From Burkholderiales bacterium (lineage in GTDB: Bacteria; Pseudomonadota; Gammaproteobacteria; Burkholderiales; UBA11063): a stretch of DNA of 14,561 bases. The notes beneath the pieces were generated by a model, which worked only from the letters and a program-made list of their open reading frames with translations, was not told where the DNA came from and searched no databases. Below are positions 1-7,865 of the stretch, in pieces (the first letter of the stretch is position 1; each line of letters opens with the position of its first letter). Location of the stretch: NCBI GenBank assembly GCA_026461645.1, contig JAPJMP010000015.1, positions 1 through 14,561 of the forward strand, in the 5' to 3' direction. The translations under genes and the position numbers were made by a program.

Positions 1-2
1 AA

Positions 3-977
3 GATAAACTCACTAATCTTACATTAATAAAAAATTATCAACAAAAATTAAATTTTATAGATTTTGGGCATATTAATACCATTTCCCCGGCATATTTTAG
101 TCAAAAAATTAAACCCATCTACCAACGTGAACGATTATTTACTCCAGATGCTGATTTTATTGATATAGATTGGGTCAATCGTAGTAATCATGATGCTCCA
201 CTGGTGGTAATTTTTCATGGAATTGAGGGCAATTCACAAAGTCAGTATTGTCGTCGCTTAATGTATTATCTAGAAAGCATTGGCTGGAGTGGTGCAGTAA
301 TAAATTATCGCGGGTGTTCTGGCGAAATTAACATCAAACCCAAATTTTATCATTTCGGCGATACTGCAGATATGGAGTGGATTTTAAAATACTTACGTAA
401 AACTCGAACCAGTAAAATTTATGCTGTTGGTTTTTCTTTAGGTGTCCATGCCTTATTAAAATTATTAGGGGAAAATCCTGAACAAAAGCTGGTAAATGCA
501 GCTGTAGCTTTGTCAGTGCCATTTAATATACAAAAATCAATTAGCTATATTGATAATGGATTTAACACAATTTATCGTATGACAATACTTAAAACGTTAA
601 TGCCTAAAATTAAGCTTTATCTAAAACAAATTAGTAGCAATTATGTTTATGAGGACAACATTAAATCTTTTGAACAGTTTACTCGTTCATACTTTCTTTT
701 ATTTTATAACTACAAAGATATTAACGATTACTATCAACAAACTAAATATAAAAAGTTTTTGCATAAAATTGCAATCCCAACTTTAATTTTACAAGCTCGA
801 AATGACCCTTTAATTCAGGTGCAAGATTGGCCTCATAAACATGAGTTATCAGCCACCACCAAATTACACAGTACTAAAGAAGGTGGTCATTGTGGTTTTA
901 TTTATTACAATCAAAATTTAAATTCATCTTTATTAAAAATGCCAAAGCTGGTAGTCAATTTTTTTAGCAAGTATTAA
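3..977 (+). CDS. YheT/EMB8-family alpha/beta hydrolase (5' end outside window)
   Basis: The reading frame is open from base 3 to the TAA at 975-977 (324 codons visible), so the gene starts before the window. A GTG at 204 is only an internal valine: the codons before it encode family sequence, including a segment around 69-101 (HINTISPAYFS) and RERLFTPDADF at about 126-158. The fold is that of the YheT/EMB8 serine hydrolases. A HGIEG oxyanion-region motif lies near 216, the nucleophile elbow GFSLG has its Ser at about 435, and the likely Asp and His are in ARNDPL (about 804) and GGHCGF (about 888). RGCSGE and YHFGDT are also typical. The nearest relatives usually read GFSLGGN where this one has GFSLGVH. 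Family members are about 320-340 residues, so little is missing. Substrate is unknown; carboxylesterase or lipase-like activity is the general expectation. It is 16 nt upstream of deoC and likely cotranscribed, with no obvious functional link. Confidence 0.88.
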   Translation, partial: DKLTNLTLIKNYQQKLNFIDFGHINTISPAYFSQKIKPIYQRERLFTPDADFIDIDWVNRSNHDAPLVVIFHGIEGNSQSQYCRRLMYYLESIGWSGAVINYRGCSGEINIKPKFYHFGDTADMEWILKYLRKTRTSKIYAVGFSLGVHALLKLLGENPEQKLVNAAVALSVPFNIQKSISYIDNGFNTIYRMTILKTLMPKIKLYLKQISSNYVYEDNIKSFEQFTRSYFLLFYNYKDINDYYQQTKYKKFLHKIAIPTLILQARNDPLIQVQDWPHKHELSATTKLHSTKEGGHCGFIYYNQNLNSSLLKMPKLVVNFFSKY

Positions 978-982
978 TTTAT

Positions 983-988
983 AAGGAG
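983..988 (+). promoter_or_regulatory. Shine-Dalgarno site for deoC
   Basis: AAGGAG lies 5 nt before the ATG at 994. It is one of the strongest ribosome binding sites in the window and supports that ATG as the deoC start. It sits in the 16-nt gap after the hydrolase stop, which leaves no room for a separate promoter other than one inside the upstream gene. Confidence 0.75.
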
Positions 989-993
989 ATATT

Positions 994-1746
994 ATGCTAA
1001 CTGCTACAAATATTTTAAATCTAATTGATTTAACCTCACTAAATGATAACGATACCACAGCAGCTATTACTAAACTTTGCCACAACGCACAGTCAGAATT
1101 TGGCGCTGTAGCTGCTATTTGTATTTATTCAAGATTTATTCCTGAGGCTAAAGAACTATTAAACTCCACTGCGATTAAAATTGCTACTGTAGTAAATTTT
1201 CCGCATGGCTCTACTGATATTGAAATGGCTAAACGTGAAACTGAATTAGCCTTAAATAGAGGCGCTGATGAAATAGATTTGGTATTACCATACCATGAAT
1301 TGATTAATGGTAATTACAAAGTTGCCGCTGAAATGGTTAATGCAATTAAAAAAACTTGCGCAACAACAACGCTTAAAGTTATAATAGAATCAGGCGTTTT
1401 AGCCACAAAAGATTTAATTGAAAAAGCCAGTTTAATTAGTATCGATAACGGTGCTAATTTTATTAAAACATCTACCGGTAAAGTTAAAATAAATGCAACT
1501 CTAGCTGCCGCTGAAATAATGCTAAATGTAATTAAGTCGAGCAAGGCTGAATGTGGATTGAAGATCGCCGGCGGTGTTAGAACTATAACTGAGGCTTTTG
1601 ATTATACGAATTTAACGGCTTCAATTATGGGCGAACAATGGATTACAGGGAAAAACTTTCGCTTTGGAGCATCTTCTCTATTAGGTAGTGTTATTGATTC
1701 CATAAAACAAGTCGAACACAAGGTTGACAACACAACAACCTATTAA
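994..1746 (+). CDS. deoC: Deoxyribose-phosphate aldolase
   Basis: This cytosolic class I aldolase cleaves 2-deoxyribose 5-phosphate into glyceraldehyde 3-phosphate and acetaldehyde, the last step of deoxynucleoside catabolism. The 250 residues fit the family (E. coli DeoC has 259). The TIM-barrel catalytic set is intact: the Schiff-base lysine is Lys158 in NFIKTSTG, the proton-relay residues are Asp95 in EIDLVLPY and Lys190 in LKIAGGVRT, and the C-terminal phosphate-binding segment FRFGASSLL is present. The ATG start has a strong AAGGAG 5 nt upstream. deoB follows after 26 nt with its own ribosome binding site, so the two enzymes are probably made together and act in succession on deoxyribose 1-phosphate. 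No deoA, deoD or DeoR-type regulator gene is in the window. Confidence 0.96.
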   Translation: MLTATNILNLIDLTSLNDNDTTAAITKLCHNAQSEFGAVAAICIYSRFIPEAKELLNSTAIKIATVVNFPHGSTDIEMAKRETELALNRGADEIDLVLPYHELINGNYKVAAEMVNAIKKTCATTTLKVIIESGVLATKDLIEKASLISIDNGANFIKTSTGKVKINATLAAAEIMLNVIKSSKAECGLKIAGGVRTITEAFDYTNLTASIMGEQWITGKNFRFGASSLLGSVIDSIKQVEHKVDNTTTY

Positions 1747-1772
1747 TACAAATAATTGAAAGGTGTTTTAAT

Positions 1773-2972
1773 ATGACAAAAAGAGCAATAATTTTAGTCC
1801 TTGATTCATTTGGCATTGGGGCATTACCGGATGCCGATAAATTTGGCGATTTAAACAGTAATACATTAGGTCATATTGACGAATATTGTGCTACAAATAA
1901 ACTTAGCTTTAATATCCCCAATTTATTAAGTTTGGGTTTAGGCCAAAGTTTTAACTTAGTCAATAATAAGTTTTTATTTTGCGATAACCAACAACAAAAA
2001 CTAATTGGATTATATGGAGCCTGCCGTGAAATTAGTTCAGGCAAAGACACCACTAGTGGACATTGGGAGATGGCTGGATTTCCCGTATTGTTTGAATGGG
2101 GCTACTTTAATCAACCGGTTAATTCTTTTCCTTCTGAATTATTGTCCCAAATTGTAAAAAAGGCTAACTTGCCCGGTTTTTTAGCTAACTGTCATGCTTC
2201 AGGCACCACTATTATTAATCAATTGGGACAGGAACACATTGCTAGTGGTAAGCCAATTTTTTATACATCAGCGGATTCTGTGTTTCAAATTGCCTGCCAT
2301 GAACAATCATTTGGTTTAGAACGACTATATGCTTTATGTCAAATAGTCAGAGAAGAGTTAAAACCTTATAATATTGCTCGAGTTATTGCTCGTCCATTTA
2401 TTGGTAATAGCCAAGATGGTTTTACCCGCACTGGTAATCGTAAGGATTACTCACTGGTTCCAAATGAAAAAACTTTATTTGATGTATGTGTAGCAAATAA
2501 TATTCAAACTGTTGCTATTGGTAAAATTGGTGACATTTATGCGCATCAAGGAACACAAATTGAAATCAAGGCAAATGGATTAGAGCAATTAATTGACACC
2601 ACTATTCAAGCAATAAAAGATACTACACACCAATCATCTTTTATAATGACTAATTTAGTTGATTTTGATATGCTCTATGGCCATAGAAGAGATGTTGTTG
2701 GATATAAAGAAGCACTTGAGTATGTAGACACTCGTATTCCTCAAATACTTGCATCACTTGGCAAAGATGACTTATTAATTCTAACTGCTGATCACGGTTG
2801 TGATCCAACTTGGCCTGGCAGTGATCATACAAGAGAACATATACCTTTTTTAGCCTATGCCAACGGTTTAAGCGTAAACTTAGGGATTAGAACAAGTTTT
2901 GCTGATATTGGACAAACGGTAGCAAACCATTTTAAATTACCACCATTAGCAAATGGTGTTGTTGCTTTTTAA
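1773..2972 (+). CDS. deoB: Phosphopentomutase
   Basis: This alkaline-phosphatase-superfamily enzyme interconverts ribose or deoxyribose 1-phosphate and the 5-phosphate, linking nucleoside phosphorylases to DeoC and the pentose phosphate pathway. It is 399 residues, close to the usual 390-410. The two-metal site is complete: Asp11 in [10 protein letters not shown], Asp299 and His304 in DFDMLYGH, Asp340-His341 in TADHGCDPT, and His352 in GSDHTREH. Their spacing matches that recalled for the Bacillus cereus enzyme. The [11 protein letters not shown] segment near residues 89-99 carries the active-site threonine that becomes phosphorylated. A GAAAGG-type ribosome binding site lies about 8 nt before the ATG. 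It is the last gene of the rightward group, followed by a candidate terminator shared with gabT. Confidence 0.96.
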   Translation: MTKRAIILVLDSFGIGALPDADKFGDLNSNTLGHIDEYCATNKLSFNIPNLLSLGLGQSFNLVNNKFLFCDNQQQKLIGLYGACREISSGKDTTSGHWEMAGFPVLFEWGYFNQPVNSFPSELLSQIVKKANLPGFLANCHASGTTIINQLGQEHIASGKPIFYTSADSVFQIACHEQSFGLERLYALCQIVREELKPYNIARVIARPFIGNSQDGFTRTGNRKDYSLVPNEKTLFDVCVANNIQTVAIGKIGDIYAHQGTQIEIKANGLEQLIDTTIQAIKDTTHQSSFIMTNLVDFDMLYGHRRDVVGYKEALEYVDTRIPQILASLGKDDLLILTADHGCDPTWPGSDHTREHIPFLAYANGLSVNLGIRTSFADIGQTVANHFKLPPLANGVVAF

Positions 2973-2985
2973 TTTAATAATACAA

Positions 2986-3021
2986 AGTGGTTATGAAATA
3001 ATTTTATTTTTCCTAACCACT
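2986..3021. terminator. Candidate bidirectional terminator between deoB and gabT
   Basis: In the 60-nt gap between convergent genes, AGTGGTTA (2986-2993) is repeated inverted as TAACCACT (3014-3021). After one mismatch the stem continues with four more pairs (2995-2998 with 3009-3012), leaving a loop of about 10 nt. The flanks are AT-rich but neither side has a clean run of T, so it may be a weak intrinsic terminator or simply a hairpin protecting both 3' ends. Confidence 0.55.
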
Positions 3022-3032
3022 ATAGCATTAAT

Positions 3033-4304
3033 TTAAGCATTCGCTGCAGTTAAAATACTTTTCTCTAAAATATTTAAACCTTCCGTTAAAATACTATCCT
3101 CGATGGTTAATGGCACTAAAAACCGAATAACATTACCATATCCACAGGATAGAATAATTAATCCATCATTTATGGCTAATTGCTGAATTTTAGTGACAAT
3201 AGCACTATCAATTTCATGTGTTGTTGGATCATAAAATTCTATTGCTGCCATAGCACCTAAACGTCGAAACTCTTTAATTTGTGGAACCCTAGATTTGATT
3301 TTATTAATTACGCTCTCAATCTGCTCCCCTATTTTTAGCGCACGTTGAGGCAAGTTATTTTGCTGCATAACTTCAATAGTTGTTAATGCTGCTGTAATTG
3401 CTACTGGATTACCAGCATAAGTCCCACCTAAAGAACCAGGTACAGGAGCATCCATAATTGCTGCTCTTCCTGTTATTGCTGCTAAAGTAAAACCACCAGC
3501 TAGTGATTTGGCTGATGTTACAATGTCAGCGGCAATATTAAAATGCTCCATGGCAAATAGCTTACCAGTTCGCGCAAATCCAGATTGAATTTCATCTGCA
3601 ATCATAACAATTTGATGTTTATTACACAAATCTCTAATCCACTTAACCGCTTCAGGATAAATAGAATAAAAGCCACCTTCTCCCTGTACAGGTTCAAAAA
3701 TAATTGCGGCTATATCTTCAGGAGCAATATCTGCCTTAAATAAATTTTCAAAATATTGCTGCATTTGGCTAAATGTTTCTTTGTTTTTAGGAAACGGCGC
3801 ATGAAATATATCATTGGTAAAATTGCTTAACCCAACTTTATAAGGCTTTATTTTACCAGTTAACCCTAAAGTTAACATAGTTCTACCATGAAAACCACCA
3901 ACAAAAGATATTACCACTAACCTTTTAGTAGCAATGCGAGCAACTTTAATTGCATTTTCAACCGCTTCTGCGCCAGTTGTAACAAATAATGTTTTTTTAG
4001 CAAAATCTCCAGGAACCAGCTGATTTAATTTCTCAGCTAATTCAATATATTGTGGGTAAGGAGTTATAGCAAAAGCTGTATGTGTAAACTTATCTAATTG
4101 CTCTTTTACCGCAGTGATTATTTTGTCATTACAATGCCCGGTATTTAAAGTTCCAATTCCACCACCAAAATCAATGTATCGATTACCCTCAATATCCCAT
4201 AATTGCGCATTTTTTGCTTTGGCCACAAAAATATTATAAGCATTTGCTACCGCAGCACTAACCGCATTATTTGCCCTATTTTTCCACTCTATATTGTTAC
4301 TCAT
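3033..4304 (-). CDS. gabT: 4-Aminobutyrate aminotransferase
   Basis: This class III, PLP-dependent enzyme moves the amino group of GABA to 2-oxoglutarate, giving succinate semialdehyde and glutamate. At 423 residues it is nearly the length of E. coli GabT (426). PLP is expected on Lys266 in TSAKSLAGGF, with Asp237 in IADEIQSG contacting the pyridine nitrogen and GAEAVENA (111-118) binding the phosphate. Ile50 and Glu209 (EPVQGE) occupy the places of E. coli Ile50 and Glu211, which supports GABA specificity over an ornithine or acetylornithine aminotransferase. The C-terminal LVPLTIED is also GabT-like. Its ATG overlaps the spuC stop in an ATGA (4301-4304), with AAGG 6 nt upstream, so translation is probably coupled. 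It is the last gene of the ten-gene leftward run. Its product succinate semialdehyde is the expected substrate of the GabD-like enzyme encoded earlier in the run. Confidence 0.93.
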   Translation of the reverse strand: MSNNIEWKNRANNAVSAAVANAYNIFVAKAKNAQLWDIEGNRYIDFGGGIGTLNTGHCNDKIITAVKEQLDKFTHTAFAITPYPQYIELAEKLNQLVPGDFAKKTLFVTTGAEAVENAIKVARIATKRLVVISFVGGFHGRTMLTLGLTGKIKPYKVGLSNFTNDIFHAPFPKNKETFSQMQQYFENLFKADIAPEDIAAIIFEPVQGEGGFYSIYPEAVKWIRDLCNKHQIVMIADEIQSGFARTGKLFAMEHFNIAADIVTSAKSLAGGFTLAAITGRAAIMDAPVPGSLGGTYAGNPVAITAALTTIEVMQQNNLPQRALKIGEQIESVINKIKSRVPQIKEFRRLGAMAAIEFYDPTTHEIDSAIVTKIQQLAINDGLIILSCGYGNVIRFLVPLTIEDSILTEGLNILEKSILTAANA

Positions 4305-5689
4305 ACTATACCTTTTACTTTAAGACTATCAAATAAATTATCTAAACTTAAAACTATTTTACTTATAATTTCATCAACCTGAGTTTGATTCATAACCAAT
4401 GGTGGCGCAATTATCATACGATTACCAACGCCACGCATTACAACACCATTATTAAAACAAAATTCACGACAAATATTATCCACATGCAAATCTTTTGCAA
4501 AATGTTTCTTTTGCTGCTTATCTTGATATAAAACTAATCCTGCCACTAATCCTATCGACTGGGCATCCCCTACTAATGGATGATTATTTAGTTGGGCAAA
4601 TTTTGTAGCAAAGTATGGAATAATATTTTGTTGTAAATGTTGCAATAACTTTTGTTCCTTAATGTATTTAATTGTAGCCACGCCAACATTAGCTGCAACC
4701 GGATGACCGCTATAGGTAAAGCCATGATTAAAATCGCCTCCTTGATGCACTAACACCTCACTGACTTTATCATGAACAATCACGCCACCCATTGGAATAT
4801 AACCACTGGTCAACCCTTTAGCAATAATTATAAGATCCGGATTAATGTTAATATGAGGGTGTTGTGAGGCAAACCAGTAACCTAATCTGCCAAAACCACA
4901 AATTACTTCATCGGCAACCAATAAAATATCATATTTTTTACATATTTCTTGAATTCGCAGCCAATAACCGCTTGGCGGAATTATTACGCCTCCAGCGCCC
5001 TGTACTGGCTCACCAACAAAAGCAGCTACATTTTGCGCACCTAACTCTAATATTTTCTCTTCTAACCAATTTGCTGCTCGTAGTGCAAAATCTGTTTCAG
5101 TTTCATTGGGTAAACCATTTTCTAATTGATAAGGTTGCGCAATATGCACTATTCCTGGTATCGGTAAATCTCCTTGTTCATGCATATATTTCATACCACT
5201 TAGAGATGCTCCGCCCATGGTACTACCGTGATAAGCATTCCAACGACTAATAATAATTTTTTTACTTGATTGTCCCTTTATATCCCAATATCTCCGCACC
5301 ATTCTTATCATGGTATCATTCGCCTCAGAACCAGAATTGGTAAAGAAAACTCGATTAAATCCATCTGGTGCTACTGAAGCAATCGCTTTAGACAATTCAA
5401 TAGCGGGAGTATTTGCTGTTTGAAAGAAACTGTTATAAAAAGCTAAAGTATTTAACTGTTCAGTTGCAGCATCTATCAAAGACTTTTGCCCATACCCTAA
5501 ATTAACACACCATAAACCAGACATTGCATCAAAAATTTTATTATTTTCTGAATCCCAAATATAACACCCATCGCCCTTAACAATAATTCTAGCCCCTTTG
5601 TTATTAATGCTAAGCATATCACTAAATGGATGTAAATAATGATTAAAATCATCAACTCTTAATTGTTGTGTTTGATTTGAAACCGGCAT
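4301..5689 (-). CDS. spuC: SpuC-type polyamine:pyruvate aminotransferase
   Basis: This is a class III omega-aminotransferase of 462 residues, closely resembling Pseudomonas SpuC as I recall it, with shared blocks such as DAMSGLWCVNLGYG, PIPGIVHIAQPY, VADEVICGFGR and KGLTSGYIPMGG. The PLP lysine is Lys291, with Asp260 in VADEV, Tyr153 in NAYHGST and Thr325 in HGFTYSGHP also at PLP-contact positions. SpuC-like enzymes transfer the terminal amino group of putrescine (or other diamines and omega-amino acids) to pyruvate, giving 4-aminobutyraldehyde and alanine. Between puuA and gabT it could act on putrescine or on gamma-glutamylputrescine, taking the place of the missing PuuB oxidase; the latter is inference. 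A GGGGAG ribosome binding site precedes the ATG by 4 nt. The gene lies 18 nt after puuA and overlaps gabT by 4 nt. A beta-alanine:pyruvate aminotransferase is the main alternative. Confidence 0.88.
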   Translation of the reverse strand: MPVSNQTQQLRVDDFNHYLHPFSDMLSINNKGARIIVKGDGCYIWDSENNKIFDAMSGLWCVNLGYGQKSLIDAATEQLNTLAFYNSFFQTANTPAIELSKAIASVAPDGFNRVFFTNSGSEANDTMIRMVRRYWDIKGQSSKKIIISRWNAYHGSTMGGASLSGMKYMHEQGDLPIPGIVHIAQPYQLENGLPNETETDFALRAANWLEEKILELGAQNVAAFVGEPVQGAGGVIIPPSGYWLRIQEICKKYDILLVADEVICGFGRLGYWFASQHPHININPDLIIIAKGLTSGYIPMGGVIVHDKVSEVLVHQGGDFNHGFTYSGHPVAANVGVATIKYIKEQKLLQHLQQNIIPYFATKFAQLNNHPLVGDAQSIGLVAGLVLYQDKQQKKHFAKDLHVDNICREFCFNNGVVMRGVGNRMIIAPPLVMNQTQVDEIISKIVLSLDNLFDSLKVKGIV

Positions 5690-5707
5690 ATTACTCCCCT
5701 TATTAAT

Positions 5708-7081
5708 TTATACATGTAACAGTAAATGTTCACGTTCCCATGAACTAATTACGCGGGTAAACTCTGCATACTCAGTAATTTTAACCGCAGTGTAAATACC
5801 ACAAAATCTTTTGCCTAATACATTCTGCAAATCTTCACAATTACGCAGTAATTTCAGTGCTTCATTTAAACTTTCAGGTAAATCAAAACCACTATCATAA
5901 GCATTCCCCACCTCTTCTGCCGATGGCTCTATTTTATGCAGCATACCTAAATACCCACAAGCCAGGGTCACAGCATGTGCTACGTATGGATTTGCATCAG
6001 AACCAACAACACGATTTTCTATTCTGCGATTTTGCGCATCTGATTTAGGGATTCTAAACCCTACAGTTCTATTATCTCCACCCCATTTAACATTTATTGG
6101 CGCCGAAGTAAATTTAGACAAGCGGCGATATGAATTTACATATGGAGCAAAGAATGCCATGGCACTAGGGACATATTTTTGTAAACCACCTAAATACCAA
6201 TAAAAATATTGCGATGGACTTCCATCATCATTACTAAAAATATTTTTTTTAGTCTTTTTATCAATTATACTTTGATGAATATGCATAGCACTTCCTGGTT
6301 CCCACGCCATTGGTTTTGCCATAAATGTGGCATACATTCCGTGCTTTAATGCAGTTTCGCGTAGCGCTCTTTTAAAATAAAACACCTTATCAGCGAGCTT
6401 CAATGGATCACCATGTACAAAGTTAACCTCCATCTGACCAGCTCCCACTTCATGAATTAATGCATCAACATCTAAGTTCATGGCATCACAATAAGTATAT
6501 AAATCCTGAAACAGCAAATCAAATTCATTTACTGCATCAATACTATAATGCTGCCGTGCTGTTTCTGAACGCCCTGACCGACCTGCTGGAGTCTTTAACG
6601 GAATATCTGGATCAACATTTTTATCTACTAAATAAAATTCAACTTCAGGAGCAATAATTGGACTCCAACCTTTATCATTAAATAATTTAATTATATTTTT
6701 AAGTACATTACGCGGAGCATAATCAACAGGAGTTCCATCATTAAATACACAATCATGAATAACTTGAGCTGAAACATCAGTAGCCCAAGGAACCATTTTT
6801 AAAGTAGACATATCGGGAATTAATGACATATCACGATCCACATCGCGAATATATTCATTGATAATTGCATTGTCTGGCCAATTACCCGTTACAGTATAAC
6901 TAATTATGCTTTCTGGAATTCGCATTCCATTATCTTTATTAAACTTTTTACGCGGTAGAATTTTGCCTCTTGGAACCCCTGTTAAATCGGAAATTAAACA
7001 TTCAATTTCTACCACCTCACGTTCATCAAGCCATTGATCCATATTATCCACTGTAATTATATCAAAATCTTTAGTTTTCAT
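5708..7081 (-). CDS. puuA: Gamma-glutamylputrescine synthetase (glutamine synthetase family)
   Basis: This ATP-dependent ligase joins glutamate to putrescine, the entry step of the Puu/Pau pathway. It is 457 residues and has the glutamine synthetase metal ligands: Glu146 and Glu148 (APEVEFYL), Glu211, Glu218 (GQMEVN) and His267/His269 (AMHIHQS), with Arg320 in NSYRR. The tail ending in VISSWEREHLLLHV is characteristic of the PuuA/PauA branch. The adenylylation loop of GlnA I is not evident, and the neighbours are polyamine and GABA genes, so this is not the ammonia-assimilating glutamine synthetase. Related paralogues act on spermidine, cadaverine or ethanolamine, and the sequence alone does not fix the amine. 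The ATG has AGGAG 6 nt upstream; that site overlaps the TAG stop of puuD, which lies only 9 nt away. Confidence 0.9.
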   Translation of the reverse strand: MKTKDFDIITVDNMDQWLDEREVVEIECLISDLTGVPRGKILPRKKFNKDNGMRIPESIISYTVTGNWPDNAIINEYIRDVDRDMSLIPDMSTLKMVPWATDVSAQVIHDCVFNDGTPVDYAPRNVLKNIIKLFNDKGWSPIIAPEVEFYLVDKNVDPDIPLKTPAGRSGRSETARQHYSIDAVNEFDLLFQDLYTYCDAMNLDVDALIHEVGAGQMEVNFVHGDPLKLADKVFYFKRALRETALKHGMYATFMAKPMAWEPGSAMHIHQSIIDKKTKKNIFSNDDGSPSQYFYWYLGGLQKYVPSAMAFFAPYVNSYRRLSKFTSAPINVKWGGDNRTVGFRIPKSDAQNRRIENRVVGSDANPYVAHAVTLACGYLGMLHKIEPSAEEVGNAYDSGFDLPESLNEALKLLRNCEDLQNVLGKRFCGIYTAVKITEYAEFTRVISSWEREHLLLHV

Positions 7082-7087
7082 TATTGA

Positions 7088-7092
7088 CTCCT
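7088..7092 (-). promoter_or_regulatory. puuA ribosome binding site overlapping the puuD stop
   Basis: On the minus strand AGGAG occupies 7092-7088, 6 nt before the puuA ATG, and shares bases with the TAG stop of puuD (7093-7091). A ribosome finishing puuD would sit on the puuA start region, so the two genes are likely translationally coupled. Confidence 0.65.
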
Positions 7093-7852
7093 AATTATCA
7101 ATACTATTATTTATACGCTTAATTCTTGAATATTCATTACAAGCGGCCTTAAATGCTGAAAATATTGCTGACGAACACTGATTTTTATCAGCCTCCCATT
7201 CAATATGCCATTGAGTAGCAAATACAAATTGCGAACTGTTTTTTAAACTAAACGCTTCAATTAAACCGTCGCAAGCATAAGCCTCAGCCTGTAAATTTGG
7301 CGCCAATTCATCTATTCCTTGATCATGCAAACTATTTACCCCCAATTTTTGTGGTACAAATATTTGACTTAATTTTCCTCCAGCAACAATTTTCACTTCA
7401 TGCTGTATAGTAAAAGGATTAGTTTTATGCTCACGATGATCAATATGTTGATGTAATACATGCAGACTTTGTTTTAACGTTCCACCTAAAGCAACATTGA
7501 TTTCCTCAAAACCTCGGCAAATACCCAAGATTGGAATTTTTTTAGTTATGGCTAATTTAATTAGATTAAAACTAACTATATCACGCTTATGATCAAAAAA
7601 TGATTTTTTATTAGTTATTTCATGCCCATAATTACATGGATGAATATCTGATTTTCCACCGGTAAACAATATGCCATCGACAAGATCAAGCCATTGCTGA
7701 TAGGGTGCATTTTCTCCACTAGCAGGAAGTAAGAGCGGAACATCTTGCATAATATTAATAATCGGATCAACATATTTTTGCGTTATTGTGTATGTATGCA
7801 AATTATCTTCAGTACCAGTATTGGTTAAAATTCCAATTATATTTTTTTGCAT
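7091..7852 (-). CDS. puuD: Gamma-glutamyl-GABA hydrolase
   Basis: This class I glutamine-amidotransferase-like hydrolase (peptidase C26) releases GABA and glutamate from gamma-glutamyl-GABA in the cytosol. The 253 residues match E. coli PuuD (254). The nucleophile is Cys112 in LGICRGFEE, and the dyad partners are His216 and Glu218 in QWHIEW. VNSLHDQGID (172-181) and the DGLIEA segment (195-200) are family marks. The proline normally seen in QWHPE is isoleucine here. The ATG has GAGG 5 nt upstream. It ends in TAG, with the puuA ribosome binding site over the stop, and begins 13 nt after the GabD-like gene. Together with puuA it makes the gamma-glutamylated route likely rather than a purely unprotected one. 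Confidence 0.9.
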   Translation of the reverse strand: MQKNIIGILTNTGTEDNLHTYTITQKYVDPIINIMQDVPLLLPASGENAPYQQWLDLVDGILFTGGKSDIHPCNYGHEITNKKSFFDHKRDIVSFNLIKLAITKKIPILGICRGFEEINVALGGTLKQSLHVLHQHIDHREHKTNPFTIQHEVKIVAGGKLSQIFVPQKLGVNSLHDQGIDELAPNLQAEAYACDGLIEAFSLKNSSQFVFATQWHIEWEADKNQCSSAIFSAFKAACNEYSRIKRINNSIDN

Positions 7853-7865
7853 CTTAGCCTCAATT

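Noticed and set aside
204..977. The hydrolase starting at the GTG at 204
   Set aside because: The frame is open to the window edge and the 67 codons before 204 encode sequence typical of the YheT family N-terminus, so the GTG is an internal valine.
1314..1544. Antisense open frame inside deoC with a hydrophobic translation
   Set aside because: Its hydrophobicity follows from the complement of the deoC codons; there is no independent start signal or family match.
5708..7081. puuA as the housekeeping glutamine synthetase glnA
   Set aside because: The C-terminal WEREHLLL-type tail, the lack of an evident adenylylation loop and the polyamine/GABA neighbours fit gamma-glutamylputrescine synthetase better.
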